A stretch of DNA of 5,387 nt from Thermoplasmata archaeon (GCA_029858465.1 JAOUEZ010000097.1:1-5387), one strand, 5' to 3'. Positions 1-5,387 are shown, counted from the first letter of the stretch. The notes: generated from the sequence alone by a model not told the origin. Numbers and translations: made by a program.

Positions 1-271
1 ACAGGTATCCTCCTTGTCTGAACCATATATTATAGCCCAACTTGGCAGAAAGCTTCCTGAATATCTCTATGCTCTCCTTGGCAATCCTGATGTTCTCCTT
101 TGTGGTCCATTGCGCTCTGACGCCGCCTCCATTCCTTCCACTGGCTCCAGAGCCGATATAGGATTTCTCCACGACAAGGACATCCGTCATTCCTCTCTTG
201 CAGAGATCGTACCCTATCGTGAGGCCGCTGACGCCTCCTCCGATGATCACGCAATCGTAGCTACTCTTCAT
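1..271 (-). CDS. DAO-family FAD-dependent amino-acid dehydrogenase, catalytic (beta) subunit, N-terminal part
   Basis: This is the first 90 residues of an FAD oxidoreductase that runs off the left edge; relatives are roughly 380 residues long. The start is followed by a beta strand and an intact dinucleotide motif GGGVSG (residues 11-16), an acidic residue ending the second strand (LVVEKS, Glu35), and then GSGASGRNGGGVRAQW, a hallmark of the DAO / sarcosine oxidase beta / HcnC / archaeal proline dehydrogenase beta family. These proteins oxidise an amino or imino acid at a bound FAD and pass electrons to partner subunits; the substrate cannot be read from this fragment. ATG at 269-271 is chosen because AGGAGG lies six bases upstream and the protein begins right at the Rossmann strand. 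It overlaps the end of the BFD-protein gene by 11 bases, so translation is probably coupled. Its FAD site is intact, unlike that of the alpha subunit in the same operon. Family assignment is firm; specificity is open. Confidence 0.88.
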   Translation of the reverse strand, partial: MKSSYDCVIIGGGVSGLTIGYDLCKRGMTDVLVVEKSYIGSGASGRNGGGVRAQWTTKENIRIAKESIEIFRKLSAKLGYNIWFRQGGYL

Positions 272-533
272 CGGATTCCTCCTGAGCCATTATTGCAAGC
301 GGGACAGGGATCAGGGGCGGCCGGCTCGTCATGCCTGTATCCTGAGATATCCCGCATTCTATGAGGATCTCCCGTGCAAACATTATGCACTGCTTTCCCT
401 GACAAGGCCCGGTTCCGAAGCCGACATATCTCTTGAGCGATTCGATGTCGCGATATCCGAGCACTATCGCCTCGATTATCTCCTCCCGAGTCACATCCTC
501 GCAGAGGCAAGCGATCGTCTTCTTCGCGACTAT
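261..533 (-). CDS. BFD-like [2Fe-2S] small subunit of amino-acid dehydrogenase, proposed ATA start
   Basis: This small protein has a bacterioferritin-associated-ferredoxin-like [2Fe-2S] fold. From an ATA start it is 90 residues and shows the full ligand set C-X-C-X32-C-X4-C: CLC at residues 9-11, then GTGPCQGKQC further on. The segment IIEAIVLGYRDIESLKRY is typical of BFD domains in HcnB, opine and proline dehydrogenase complexes, as is the tail containing RPPLIPVPL. It is expected to carry electrons between the FAD subunit and the alpha subunit. The reading frame is open from 554 after a TGA, but contains no ATG, GTG or TTG before GTG 492-494, and that GTG would delete the first two cysteines. 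ATA at 531-533 overlaps the alpha stop codon (ATAG) and lies eight bases after AGGAGG, so I propose it as the start. A sequencing error or frameshift in this stretch is the alternative. Domain identity is clear; the exact 5' end is not. Confidence 0.8.
   Translation of the reverse strand: MVAKKTIACLCEDVTREEIIEAIVLGYRDIESLKRYVGFGTGPCQGKQCIMFAREILIECGISQDTGMTSRPPLIPVPLAIMAQEESDEE
278..283 (-). promoter_or_regulatory. Ribosome binding site for the DAO-family subunit
   Basis: AGGAGG on the minus strand sits six bases before ATG 269-271, inside the 3' end of the BFD-protein gene. It fixes the start of the catalytic subunit and indicates that downstream genes of this operon use Shine-Dalgarno initiation. 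Confidence 0.75.
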
Positions 534-1873
534 GTTCCCATCCTCCTGAGCCTTTCAGTGACGGCTTTGCCAGCTGTTGATGCAGCTTCCCAGCTTTCGC
601 GCCTACTTCTGAGACCGCAGACGCTGCCAACCGCGAACACGCCACCTTTCATAGTTTCAAAATCGCCATTCACCGTCACAATCGGGAATGATTTCCTGTC
701 GGTCTCGATCCCGCATCCAAGCTGTTTTGCGAGGTCTATATTGGGAGCCGCAGGTCCGCAGGTAACTAGACAATCACAGGGGAGGATCATCTGTTTTGAA
801 TCATTGGCGATGATGATTTTTCTCAGCTCGTTTCTTCCGATTGCTGCCTTTATTCTCCATCCAATCTTCGAGATATCTGACAATTTATCTTTATTATTCA
901 AATCAACTGAAGAACTGCGATAAATTATTGCTGTCACATTTATTCCTTTACTGAGCATCAACTCTCCAAGAGCCTTCGCATGATTCGGTTCTCCTGCGAC
1001 TACAACTCTCTTTCCTAATCGGATGTTCTGGCTGATGAGATCCAATGCAGCATGTCTTTGAATAATTCCTGGCAGTTCCCAATTGACGAATCTGATCGGC
1101 TGTTCCCTGCCTTTCTCCGAAAGAGATATGATTTTTGATTTGCAGATATAGAGTCTGTCTTTCGAACTTATTCCTATAGTTCCATCGTCGAAAGCTCCGA
1201 TTGCATTTGTCTTCCATATGATTTTGACATTTTTCCTTTCTGACAAATCATGTTCGATTGAATCAGCTGAACTTAGGATCGAATTGGTTTCTTCATCATT
1301 TTGATGAGTTAGAGTGTATCCAATTTTATTTTTAACAATCATAATCTTAAGATTCTCATCGGCAAGAGTCCTTGCGATCTTCATAGATTGCGGCTCTTCG
1401 CCGATGATCAATGCATCAATTACTATTCTCTTCGTCGGTTTAGCTTCAAAAATCATAGTCGGCAGTTTTCCGATGCCTGTCATCCTTCTTATTATTCCCT
1501 GATAGACACCAGTCATAAATCTCGGTCTGATGAATCTGTGATGATAATTGACCCCTCGAGGGAAGATATGATCGATTACTGTGATAGGGTCGATCCTCGT
1601 CGAAAGGAACTTGTTCTGCATCGTCACCTGCATTCCGTTTTCCGCAAGCGTCGTACAGGTCCTGACATTTGGAACGCCGTCGACATTAGCAAGGCAATTT
1701 GGGCAATCGCCGTTTCCGCAATACAATCCCCTTGGGCGATGGAATTTCAAGCTTCGAGTGATGATTTTTATATCGTTTCTCCAAAGGGCTGCTGAAATCG
1801 TATCCCCCTGCTTATAGGCGACCAGTCTTCTGTTGAATGTAAAAGTCAGTTCGCCTTCCCTCAATCTTCGCAT
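530..1873 (-). CDS. SoxA-like alpha subunit of amino-acid dehydrogenase: ferredoxin-type [2Fe-2S] domain plus degenerate FAD/NAD-type domain
   Basis: This 447-residue protein resembles the alpha subunit of sarcosine oxidase / HCN synthase / dye-linked dehydrogenase complexes. The N-terminal part is a plant-type ferredoxin domain with the family hallmark LKFHRPRGLYC and ligands C52-X4-C57-X2-C60-X12-C73. The rest aligns in layout with the pyridine-nucleotide-disulfide oxidoreductase fold, including the recognisable WELPGIIQRHAAL stretch and GVFAVGS near the C terminus. The FAD signatures are eroded: GxGxxG reads GEEPQS (158-163), the acidic residue ending strand two is replaced (MIVKN), the ATG motif reads SLS, and the final Gly-Asp is Gly-Ser (416-417). 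It may therefore be an electron-transfer scaffold rather than a flavoprotein; this is inference. Extra cysteines occur as CDCLVTC (366-372). ATG 1871-1873 gives the family-typical MRRL beginning; TTG 1910-1912 would add 13 residues and better fits a leaderless transcript. Its stop overlaps the start of the BFD protein. Confidence 0.85.
   Translation of the reverse strand: MRRLREGELTFTFNRRLVAYKQGDTISAALWRNDIKIITRSLKFHRPRGLYCGNGDCPNCLANVDGVPNVRTCTTLAENGMQVTMQNKFLSTRIDPITVIDHIFPRGVNYHHRFIRPRFMTGVYQGIIRRMTGIGKLPTMIFEAKPTKRIVIDALIIGEEPQSMKIARTLADENLKIMIVKNKIGYTLTHQNDEETNSILSSADSIEHDLSERKNVKIIWKTNAIGAFDDGTIGISSKDRLYICKSKIISLSEKGREQPIRFVNWELPGIIQRHAALDLISQNIRLGKRVVVAGEPNHAKALGELMLSKGINVTAIIYRSSSVDLNNKDKLSDISKIGWRIKAAIGRNELRKIIIANDSKQMILPCDCLVTCGPAAPNIDLAKQLGCGIETDRKSFPIVTVNGDFETMKGGVFAVGSVCGLRSRRESWEAASTAGKAVTERLRRMGT
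542..547 (-). promoter_or_regulatory. Ribosome binding site for the BFD-like subunit
   Basis: AGGAGG on the minus strand lies inside the last codons of the alpha gene, eight bases before the proposed ATA start at 531-533. It matches the archaeal 16S rRNA 3' end and supports initiation in this spot rather than at GTG 494, which lies 47 bases downstream of it. The 12-base context GGCTCAGGAGGA is repeated exactly at the next gene's ribosome site. Confidence 0.65.
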
Positions 1874-1932
1874 CTCCCTTTGGGTGATGATATTGCATTC
1901 CTTTACATACAATTGTTTTGTGACAATGAGAG

Positions 1933-1945
1933 TAATTTAAAATAG
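1933..1945 (-). promoter_or_regulatory. TATA-like promoter element of the dehydrogenase operon
   Basis: On the minus strand this reads CTATTTTAAATTA, an archaeal box A-like element. A transcript would start about 25 bases downstream, near 1913, which is 40 bases before ATG 1873 and directly at the alternative TTG 1912. The same A/T core could also serve the divergent GNAT gene. It was identified by eye from position and composition only. Confidence 0.45.
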
Positions 1946-1961
1946 CCCCTTCACCAAAGCG

Positions 1962-1971
1962 TTTTACATAT
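1962..1971 (+). promoter_or_regulatory. TATA-like promoter element of the GNAT gene
   Basis: TTTTACATAT is centred about 33 bases before ATG 1999, which would give a transcript start near 1992 and an almost leaderless message, common in Thermoplasmata. The TTTAAAAT at 1936-1943 is an alternative element giving a leader of about 30 bases that would include the weak GAGGGG / TGAGG ribosome site at 1982-1993. Confidence 0.4.
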
Positions 1972-1998
1972 TGCCATTGTTGAGGGGATGAGGCAATA
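1969..1998 (+). repeat. Seven-base inverted repeat in front of the GNAT start codon
   Basis: TATTGCC (1969-1975) and GGCAATA (1992-1998) are perfect inverted copies separated by 16 bases, the second ending right before ATG 1999. The left arm touches the TATA-like element and the interval holds the GA-rich ribosome site. It could be an operator or, if transcribed, a hairpin loop presenting the ribosome site. A seven-base match in a short A/T-rich region may also be chance. Confidence 0.35.
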
Positions 1999-2847
1999 AT
2001 GATAGCGTACAAATCGAAATCGTTAGATGAATTATCCGATTCCGAGATTGTAGAAGCATGCGAAAGCAATTACTTGAATTTCTGGAAATTAACATGTGCA
2101 TCTCCCAACGTCGAGTTCTCTGAGAAGAACGGAATAACTCAATTCATTACAGGCATTCCTCAGGATATCTTCAATGTCGTCCTGAAGTGCAACCTTGATC
2201 TGGAAACTATTGAGTCTAGAATTGATGATGCTTTGAATTACTTCAAATCCAGGCACATACCTTTGCTTTGGCATACCGGGCTATTGTCCGAACCCAAGGA
2301 TGTTGGCAGATATCTGGAGGACCGAGGATTTCCTAATGACTACGATTTGGCTGCCATGGCTTTTGATCTGGGGAAATTGAAGAATGATGATCATGCATCA
2401 AATGACATCACGATAAAGATAGTCACCGATGATCCTACGAGCAGATACTGGAAGGAGGTTCTGGCAAATTCATGGGAATCGCCCAGAGAATTAATATCTT
2501 GGATGGACCAGAATGCGTGTTTCACACCCTCGATTGAGAAGAAAATCGGCATCTCTATGCCGAAAAAAATGTATCTTGCATATCTCGATGGAAAACCGGT
2601 CAGCACATGCATGCTCGTATGGAGCGATGAGATAATTGGTCTTGAGATGGTCGGAACAATCACATCTGCACAGAAAAAAGGGGTCGGGTCAGCCGTTATA
2701 AATGCAGCATTATCAGATGCATGTAAAATGGGATTCAGATTCATTGTGGTTTTAGGAACCGTTGAAGGCGTCAGGTTGTACAAGAAATGTGGATTCAAGA
2801 CATTTGGGAAATTGCCTGAGCATTCAATGGATTTCCGGGAAAAATAG
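1999..2847 (+). CDS. GNAT-family N-acetyltransferase with N-terminal GNAT-like half
   Basis: This 282-residue protein has two halves. The C-terminal half (about 138-282) is a GNAT domain: acetyl-CoA pyrophosphate-loop motif A as QKKGVG (225-230) following the strand GLEMVGTIT, a helix, then strand RFIVVLGT and motif B-like EGVRLYKKCGF (256-266). The N-terminal half (about 15-125) contains NFWKLTCASPNVEF, FITGIPQDIFNVVL and a GRYLEDRGF segment, the pattern of a known GNAT subfamily in which this half is GNAT-like but lacks a clear acetyl-CoA loop. The substrate is unknown. Length fits that subfamily. ATG 1999 is the first ATG in frame; ATG 1988 is out of frame. It is transcribed away from the dehydrogenase operon and converges on the copper ATPase gene. 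Base composition is AT-rich like the middle of the alpha gene. No functional link to either neighbour is visible beyond the shared promoter region. Confidence 0.87.
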   Translation: MIAYKSKSLDELSDSEIVEACESNYLNFWKLTCASPNVEFSEKNGITQFITGIPQDIFNVVLKCNLDLETIESRIDDALNYFKSRHIPLLWHTGLLSEPKDVGRYLEDRGFPNDYDLAAMAFDLGKLKNDDHASNDITIKIVTDDPTSRYWKEVLANSWESPRELISWMDQNACFTPSIEKKIGISMPKKMYLAYLDGKPVSTCMLVWSDEIIGLEMVGTITSAQKKGVGSAVINAALSDACKMGFRFIVVLGTVEGVRLYKKCGFKTFGKLPEHSMDFREK

Positions 2848-2878
2848 CTCAAATTCAGATTTTAGCACTTTATGATCT

Positions 2879-2888
2879 ATTATTTTCT
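2879..2888 (+). terminator. Possible oligo-T terminator after the GNAT gene
   Basis: The 39-base convergent spacer contains GATTTT at 2858-2863 and ATTATTTTCT at 2879-2888 on the plus strand, adequate as a weak archaeal oligo-T termination signal. No stable hairpin is seen. For the opposite strand, a T5 run corresponds to 2840-2844, inside the GNAT 3' end, so the two genes may terminate across each other. Confidence 0.3.
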
Positions 2889-5133
2889 AGCGACCTGATG
2901 GTCTGAACCTCTTTAGAAGAGCCGCATTTGTCACAACTGAAACGCTGCTGAATGCCATTGCAGCTGCCGCGATTATTGGATTCAGAAGTATGCCGAATGG
3001 TGGGAATAATATCCCAGCGGCAACCGGAATGGCTGCAGTATTGTATCCGAAAGCCCAGAAAAGGTTCTGCCTGATTTTCTGTATCGTCCTTCTGCTGAGT
3101 TTCACAGCGGCGACGACGTCCATCAGATCATCCCTGATGATGATTATGTCACCAGTCTCCACGGCGACATCCGTTCCGCTTCCGATTGCTATTCCAATAT
3201 TCGCCTGAGCGAGAGCAGGCGCATCGTTGATCCCATCTCCAACCATCGCGACGATGCTGCCTTGTTCCTGCAACTCCTGTATCTTCGCGGCCTTCTCACC
3301 CGGCAATACCTGCGATAGCACAATATCGATGCCACATTGGGCGGCGATCGCTTTCGCCGTCGCTTCATTGTCTCCCGTGATCATGATTGATTTGATACCC
3401 ATTCTCTTCAGTTCTTCAATCGCCAGCCTTGCATTCGGCTTGAGAGTGTCAGCCACAGCGATGAAGCCGATGACCTCCCCGCCATGAGCTATCGCAACGA
3501 CTGTCTTGCCGGCCGTTTCATGATCCGACATGCTCCTATCGACGGATTGCGAAAGCAATCCGGCGTCCGAAAGGAACAATCTGTTCCCAAGTATCGACTC
3601 CTTCCCATTGATAATTGCCCTTGCGCCCTTTCCGGAGATGGTCTCAAATCCTTCCGCCGTTGGAATCTGGAAATGCTTCGACTCAGCTTCCAACACGATT
3701 GCCTTGCCGATCGGATGCTCAGACCCTTTCTCTATCGATGCAGCAATGGATAGAACATCGTTTTCTCCGATTCCTTGTTTCAAAGGTATTACGTCGGTGA
3801 CCAACGGTCTCCCGATGGTCAATGTCCCTGTCTTGTCGAAGACCATGGTCTGTATCTTGCCCGCCTCTTCTAGAGCCTCCGCATTTTTAATGAGGATGCC
3901 CAGCTCCGCTCCCCTGCCTGTTCCGACAATGATGGCAGTCGGAGTCGCAAGCCCCATGGCACATGGACAGGCGATGACGACCACCGCAACGAATAATATC
4001 AGTGAGAAAATCAGATGGTCTCCGGTCACACCGAAGTACGAAGCACCGAACAGATACCAGAAGAGGAAGACAGCGACGGAAATAATGATAACTGTTGGGA
4101 CAAAAATCCCTGCGACCTTGTCCACTATTCTCTGTATAGGTGCCTTGGATCCCTGCGCCTCTTCTACTAGTTTAATGATCTGCGAAAGCATTGTGTCCCT
4201 GCCGACTTTCGTCGCCTGGAACTTCACATATCCCGTTTTATTGATTGTGGCTCCAACAAGCTCAGTGCCTACGCCCTTCTCGACAGGCATGCTTTCCCCT
4301 GTGATCATCGATTCATCAAGTGTCGTTGTACCCTCTACTATCGTCCCGTCAACCGGAACTTTGTCTCCCGGCCTCAATACAACTATGTCCCCAACCATTA
4401 CCTGATCCGAATCGACCTCGACCTCCTTCCCGTCCTTGAGGACAACCGCCTTCTTCGCCCTCAGGCCGATGAGTTTTCTTATTGCGCCTGAAGCCCGGGT
4501 CTTAGCGACGGCCTCAAGGTATTTCCCAGCCAGAATGAAAGTGATGATCATCGCCGAGGTGTCGAAATATACCTCGGGATTTGGAAATGAATCAGGACTC
4601 AACATTACGATTGTGCTGTACAGCCATGCCGTGCTAGTTCCCAGGACGATCAATGTGTCCATGTTCGTCTTCTTGTTCAGAAGAGACCTATACGCCCCAA
4701 TATAGAACCTGTATCCCGCGACGAACTGAACGGGAGTGGCAAGAAGGAACAAGATGAAGAAAGAGAGCTGCATTGAAAGCCCCGAGCTCATTAGCACGTT
4801 ACTGATCATCAGTACCATCGTGATGCTGCCGAGAACAGCGCTCATGATGAGCAATGTCCTGATTGTCCTCAGTTCCTCCTCTCTCTTCCTCTCAGCCTGT
4901 GCCTCGTCGATTTCACCAAGGAACTTGTATCCGAGATCCTCTATTGCGGCTTTGAGGGCGTTTTGGTCGGCCTTATTGGAGTCATATTTCACATTGGCCT
5001 TTTCACTCGCGAAGCTGACATTTGCCACCTTGACACCGGGGATCTCCCTGAGAGTCTCCTCAATGTTCAGAGCGCAGGTGGCGCAATGCATTCCTCCTAT
5101 CGATATTATCTTCTCCTCGTCAGCCGTTCGCAT
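2887..5133 (-). CDS. copA: Cu(+)-exporting P1B-1-type ATPase CopA
   Basis: This 748-residue membrane ATPase exports Cu(+) (or Ag(+)) from the cytoplasm. In order it has one N-terminal heavy-metal-associated domain with GMHCATC (Cys17, Cys20), a charged linker, the first four membrane segments (about 93-210), the actuator domain with TGES (278-281), segments five and six with the metal-site CPC (389-391), phosphorylation motif DKTGT (Asp433), nucleotide-domain SEHP (471-474), TGDN (587-590), the hinge GDGINDAP (632-639) and two last membrane segments. Subgroup P1B-1, the Cu(+) exporters, is indicated by Tyr-Asn (697-698) in segment seven and MAFSS (726-730) in segment eight. Length is normal and every catalytic motif is intact. 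ATG 5131-5133 is preferred; the adjoining GTG 5134-5136 would add one residue. It is divergent from the YHS protein gene and converges on the GNAT gene. The spacer upstream carries a palindrome that may bind a copper sensor. Confidence 0.96.
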   Translation of the reverse strand: MRTADEEKIISIGGMHCATCALNIEETLREIPGVKVANVSFASEKANVKYDSNKADQNALKAAIEDLGYKFLGEIDEAQAERKREEELRTIRTLLIMSAVLGSITMVLMISNVLMSSGLSMQLSFFILFLLATPVQFVAGYRFYIGAYRSLLNKKTNMDTLIVLGTSTAWLYSTIVMLSPDSFPNPEVYFDTSAMIITFILAGKYLEAVAKTRASGAIRKLIGLRAKKAVVLKDGKEVEVDSDQVMVGDIVVLRPGDKVPVDGTIVEGTTTLDESMITGESMPVEKGVGTELVGATINKTGYVKFQATKVGRDTMLSQIIKLVEEAQGSKAPIQRIVDKVAGIFVPTVIIISVAVFLFWYLFGASYFGVTGDHLIFSLILFVAVVVIACPCAMGLATPTAIIVGTGRGAELGILIKNAEALEEAGKIQTMVFDKTGTLTIGRPLVTDVIPLKQGIGENDVLSIAASIEKGSEHPIGKAIVLEAESKHFQIPTAEGFETISGKGARAIINGKESILGNRLFLSDAGLLSQSVDRSMSDHETAGKTVVAIAHGGEVIGFIAVADTLKPNARLAIEELKRMGIKSIMITGDNEATAKAIAAQCGIDIVLSQVLPGEKAAKIQELQEQGSIVAMVGDGINDAPALAQANIGIAIGSGTDVAVETGDIIIIRDDLMDVVAAVKLSRRTIQKIRQNLFWAFGYNTAAIPVAAGILFPPFGILLNPIIAAAAMAFSSVSVVTNAALLKRFRPSGR

Positions 5134-5150
5134 CACCGATTTTTCAGTTA

Positions 5151-5171
5151 TTACGCAACAGTGTTAAGTAA
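5151..5171. promoter_or_regulatory. Imperfect 21-base palindrome, candidate operator of the copper module
   Basis: Centred on G5161, the arms TTAC / GTAA (5151-5154, 5168-5171) and AACA / TGTT (5157-5160, 5162-5165) pair perfectly, giving 8 of 10 symmetric positions with only the two middle pairs mismatched. It covers the predicted copA transcript start and lies 9 bases from the TATA-like element. That position and symmetry are as expected for a dimeric repressor or activator site; the regulator is not in this window. Confidence 0.45.
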
Positions 5172-5179
5172 AAGGGTTC

Positions 5180-5190
5180 TATATTATATT
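5180..5190. promoter_or_regulatory. Symmetric TATA-like element between copA and the YHS gene
   Basis: The plus strand reads TATATTATATT and its core ATATTATAT is symmetric about 5185, so it could recruit TBP in either direction. Minus-strand transcription would begin near 5160, about 27 bases before copA. Plus-strand transcription would begin near 5207-5212, close to the YHS start. TTAAGTAAAA at 5164-5173 is a second candidate box that would place a plus-strand start near 5193. Confidence 0.5.
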
Positions 5191-5202
5191 ACTCAATACA
5201 AC

Positions 5203-5211
5203 GAGGGGGTG
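5203..5211 (+). promoter_or_regulatory. Ribosome binding site deciding the TTG start of the YHS protein
   Basis: GAGGGGGTG lies five bases before TTG 5217-5219, at good Shine-Dalgarno spacing. The upstream GTG 5209-5211 is followed at once by TAA, so it cannot be the start. Confidence 0.55.
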
Positions 5212-5216
5212 TAAAT

Positions 5217-5360
5217 TTGGTAGAGATAGATCCTGTATGCAAAATGAAGGTGGAGCCAGCCAAAGCAGCTGGTAAATCCGATTACAAGGGCAAGACATAC
5301 TACTTCTGCGCGCCCGGTTGCAAAAAGGTGTTCGATAAGAACCCTGAAAAATATCTTTGA
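5217..5360 (+). CDS. Small YHS-domain metal-binding protein
   Basis: This 47-residue protein is a single YHS (TRASH-like) domain and little else. It begins VEIDPVCKMKVEP, the classic DPVCGM-type opening with Cys8, and continues YKGKTYYFCAPGCKKVF with Cys31 and Cys35, ending NPEKYL. The three cysteines form the expected soft-metal site. Domains of this type occur fused to P1B ATPases or as stand-alone partners beside copA in archaea, so a Cu(+) chaperone or buffer role is likely but inferred from context. The start is TTG 5217-5219, the only start-like codon in frame that keeps the domain, supported by GAGGGGGTG upstream. The gene is divergent from copA across an 83-base spacer with a near-symmetric TATA element, suggesting joint control. 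No signal peptide or membrane segment is present, so it is cytoplasmic. Its short length makes it easy to miss in automated calling. Confidence 0.88.
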   Translation: MVEIDPVCKMKVEPAKAAGKSDYKGKTYYFCAPGCKKVFDKNPEKYL

Positions 5361-5387
5361 TTTATTCCATTTTTCTTTCGTTTTTCT
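5361..5387 (+). terminator. Oligo-T terminator after the YHS gene
   Basis: Directly after the stop codon the plus strand is very T-rich, with T runs at 5370-5374, 5376-5378 and 5381-5385 and no evident hairpin, the usual form of an intrinsic archaeal terminator. The window ends here, so its full extent is not visible. Confidence 0.55.

Noticed and set aside
14..364. Plus-strand open frame of 116 codons, and minus-strand frames at 30-254 and 268-645
   Set aside because: These are other frames across the DAO and BFD genes. The frame with GGGVSG and the frame with the four cluster cysteines explain this region.
261..494. BFD-like gene starting at GTG 494
   Set aside because: This start discards the CLC ligand pair directly upstream in the same open frame and lies 47 bases after the AGGAGG site.
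2391..2852. Minus-strand open frame of 153 codons
   Set aside because: It is antisense to the GNAT gene and has no recognisable domain, while the GNAT frame has clear motifs A and B.
3530..4405. Long open frame of 291 codons on the plus strand
   Set aside because: It lies wholly antisense to copA, whose motifs are all intact, and its translation is rich in Ser, Pro, Thr and Ile without any family pattern. It is a shadow of the coding strand.
5134..5136. GTG as the start of copA
   Set aside because: It is directly followed by ATG 5131-5133 and adds only one residue; ATG is the simpler choice.
1..5387. tRNA, rRNA, CRISPR, insertion sequence or phage features
   Set aside because: I looked for CCA-ended cloverleaf-like stretches in the spacers, regularly spaced repeats and transposase motifs, and found none. 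All spacers are shorter than 130 bases.

Overview
The window looks archaeal, most plausibly from a Thermoplasmatota-like lineage, although no rRNA is present to settle this. The signs are A/T-only TATA-like elements about 25-30 bases before likely transcript starts, AGGAGG ribosome sites inside the operon, oligo-T tracts after genes, frequent ATA and AGA/AGG codons, and a gene repertoire (split amino-acid dehydrogenase, stand-alone YHS protein beside a copper ATPase) common in archaea. The placement is inference.

Layout. Positions 1-1873, minus strand, hold a three-gene operon of a heteromeric dye-linked amino-acid/imino-acid dehydrogenase of the sarcosine oxidase / hydrogen cyanide synthase / archaeal L-proline dehydrogenase type. 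In order of transcription these are a SoxA-like alpha subunit with a ferredoxin-like [2Fe-2S] domain, a small BFD-type [2Fe-2S] protein, and the catalytic DAO-family FAD subunit, cut by the left edge. The genes overlap by 2-11 bases. The short region 1874-1998 is a divergent promoter shared with a plus-strand two-part GNAT acetyltransferase (1999-2847). A 39-base convergent spacer separates this from a minus-strand Cu(+)-transporting P1B-1 ATPase (2887-5133). A second divergent promoter region (5134-5216) separates the ATPase from a 47-residue YHS metal-binding protein (5217-5360). No intergenic stretch exceeds 300 bases, and I see no RNA genes, mobile elements or CRISPR.

How the genes work together. 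In the dehydrogenase, the expected route is substrate oxidation at the FAD of the DAO-type subunit, with electrons passing through the BFD and ferredoxin-type [2Fe-2S] clusters to an unknown acceptor. The unusual point is that the alpha subunit keeps all four cluster cysteines while every FAD-binding signature I would expect has eroded, and the erosion falls in an AT-rich middle part of the gene. The small BFD protein has no standard start codon that would preserve its first two cluster ligands. The best candidate is an ATA codon overlapping the alpha stop codon, eight bases after a perfect AGGAGG. In the copper module, the ATPase exports Cu(+) and the YHS protein probably binds or delivers it. 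An imperfect 21-base palindrome beside a near-symmetric TATA element is a good candidate operator for joint control.
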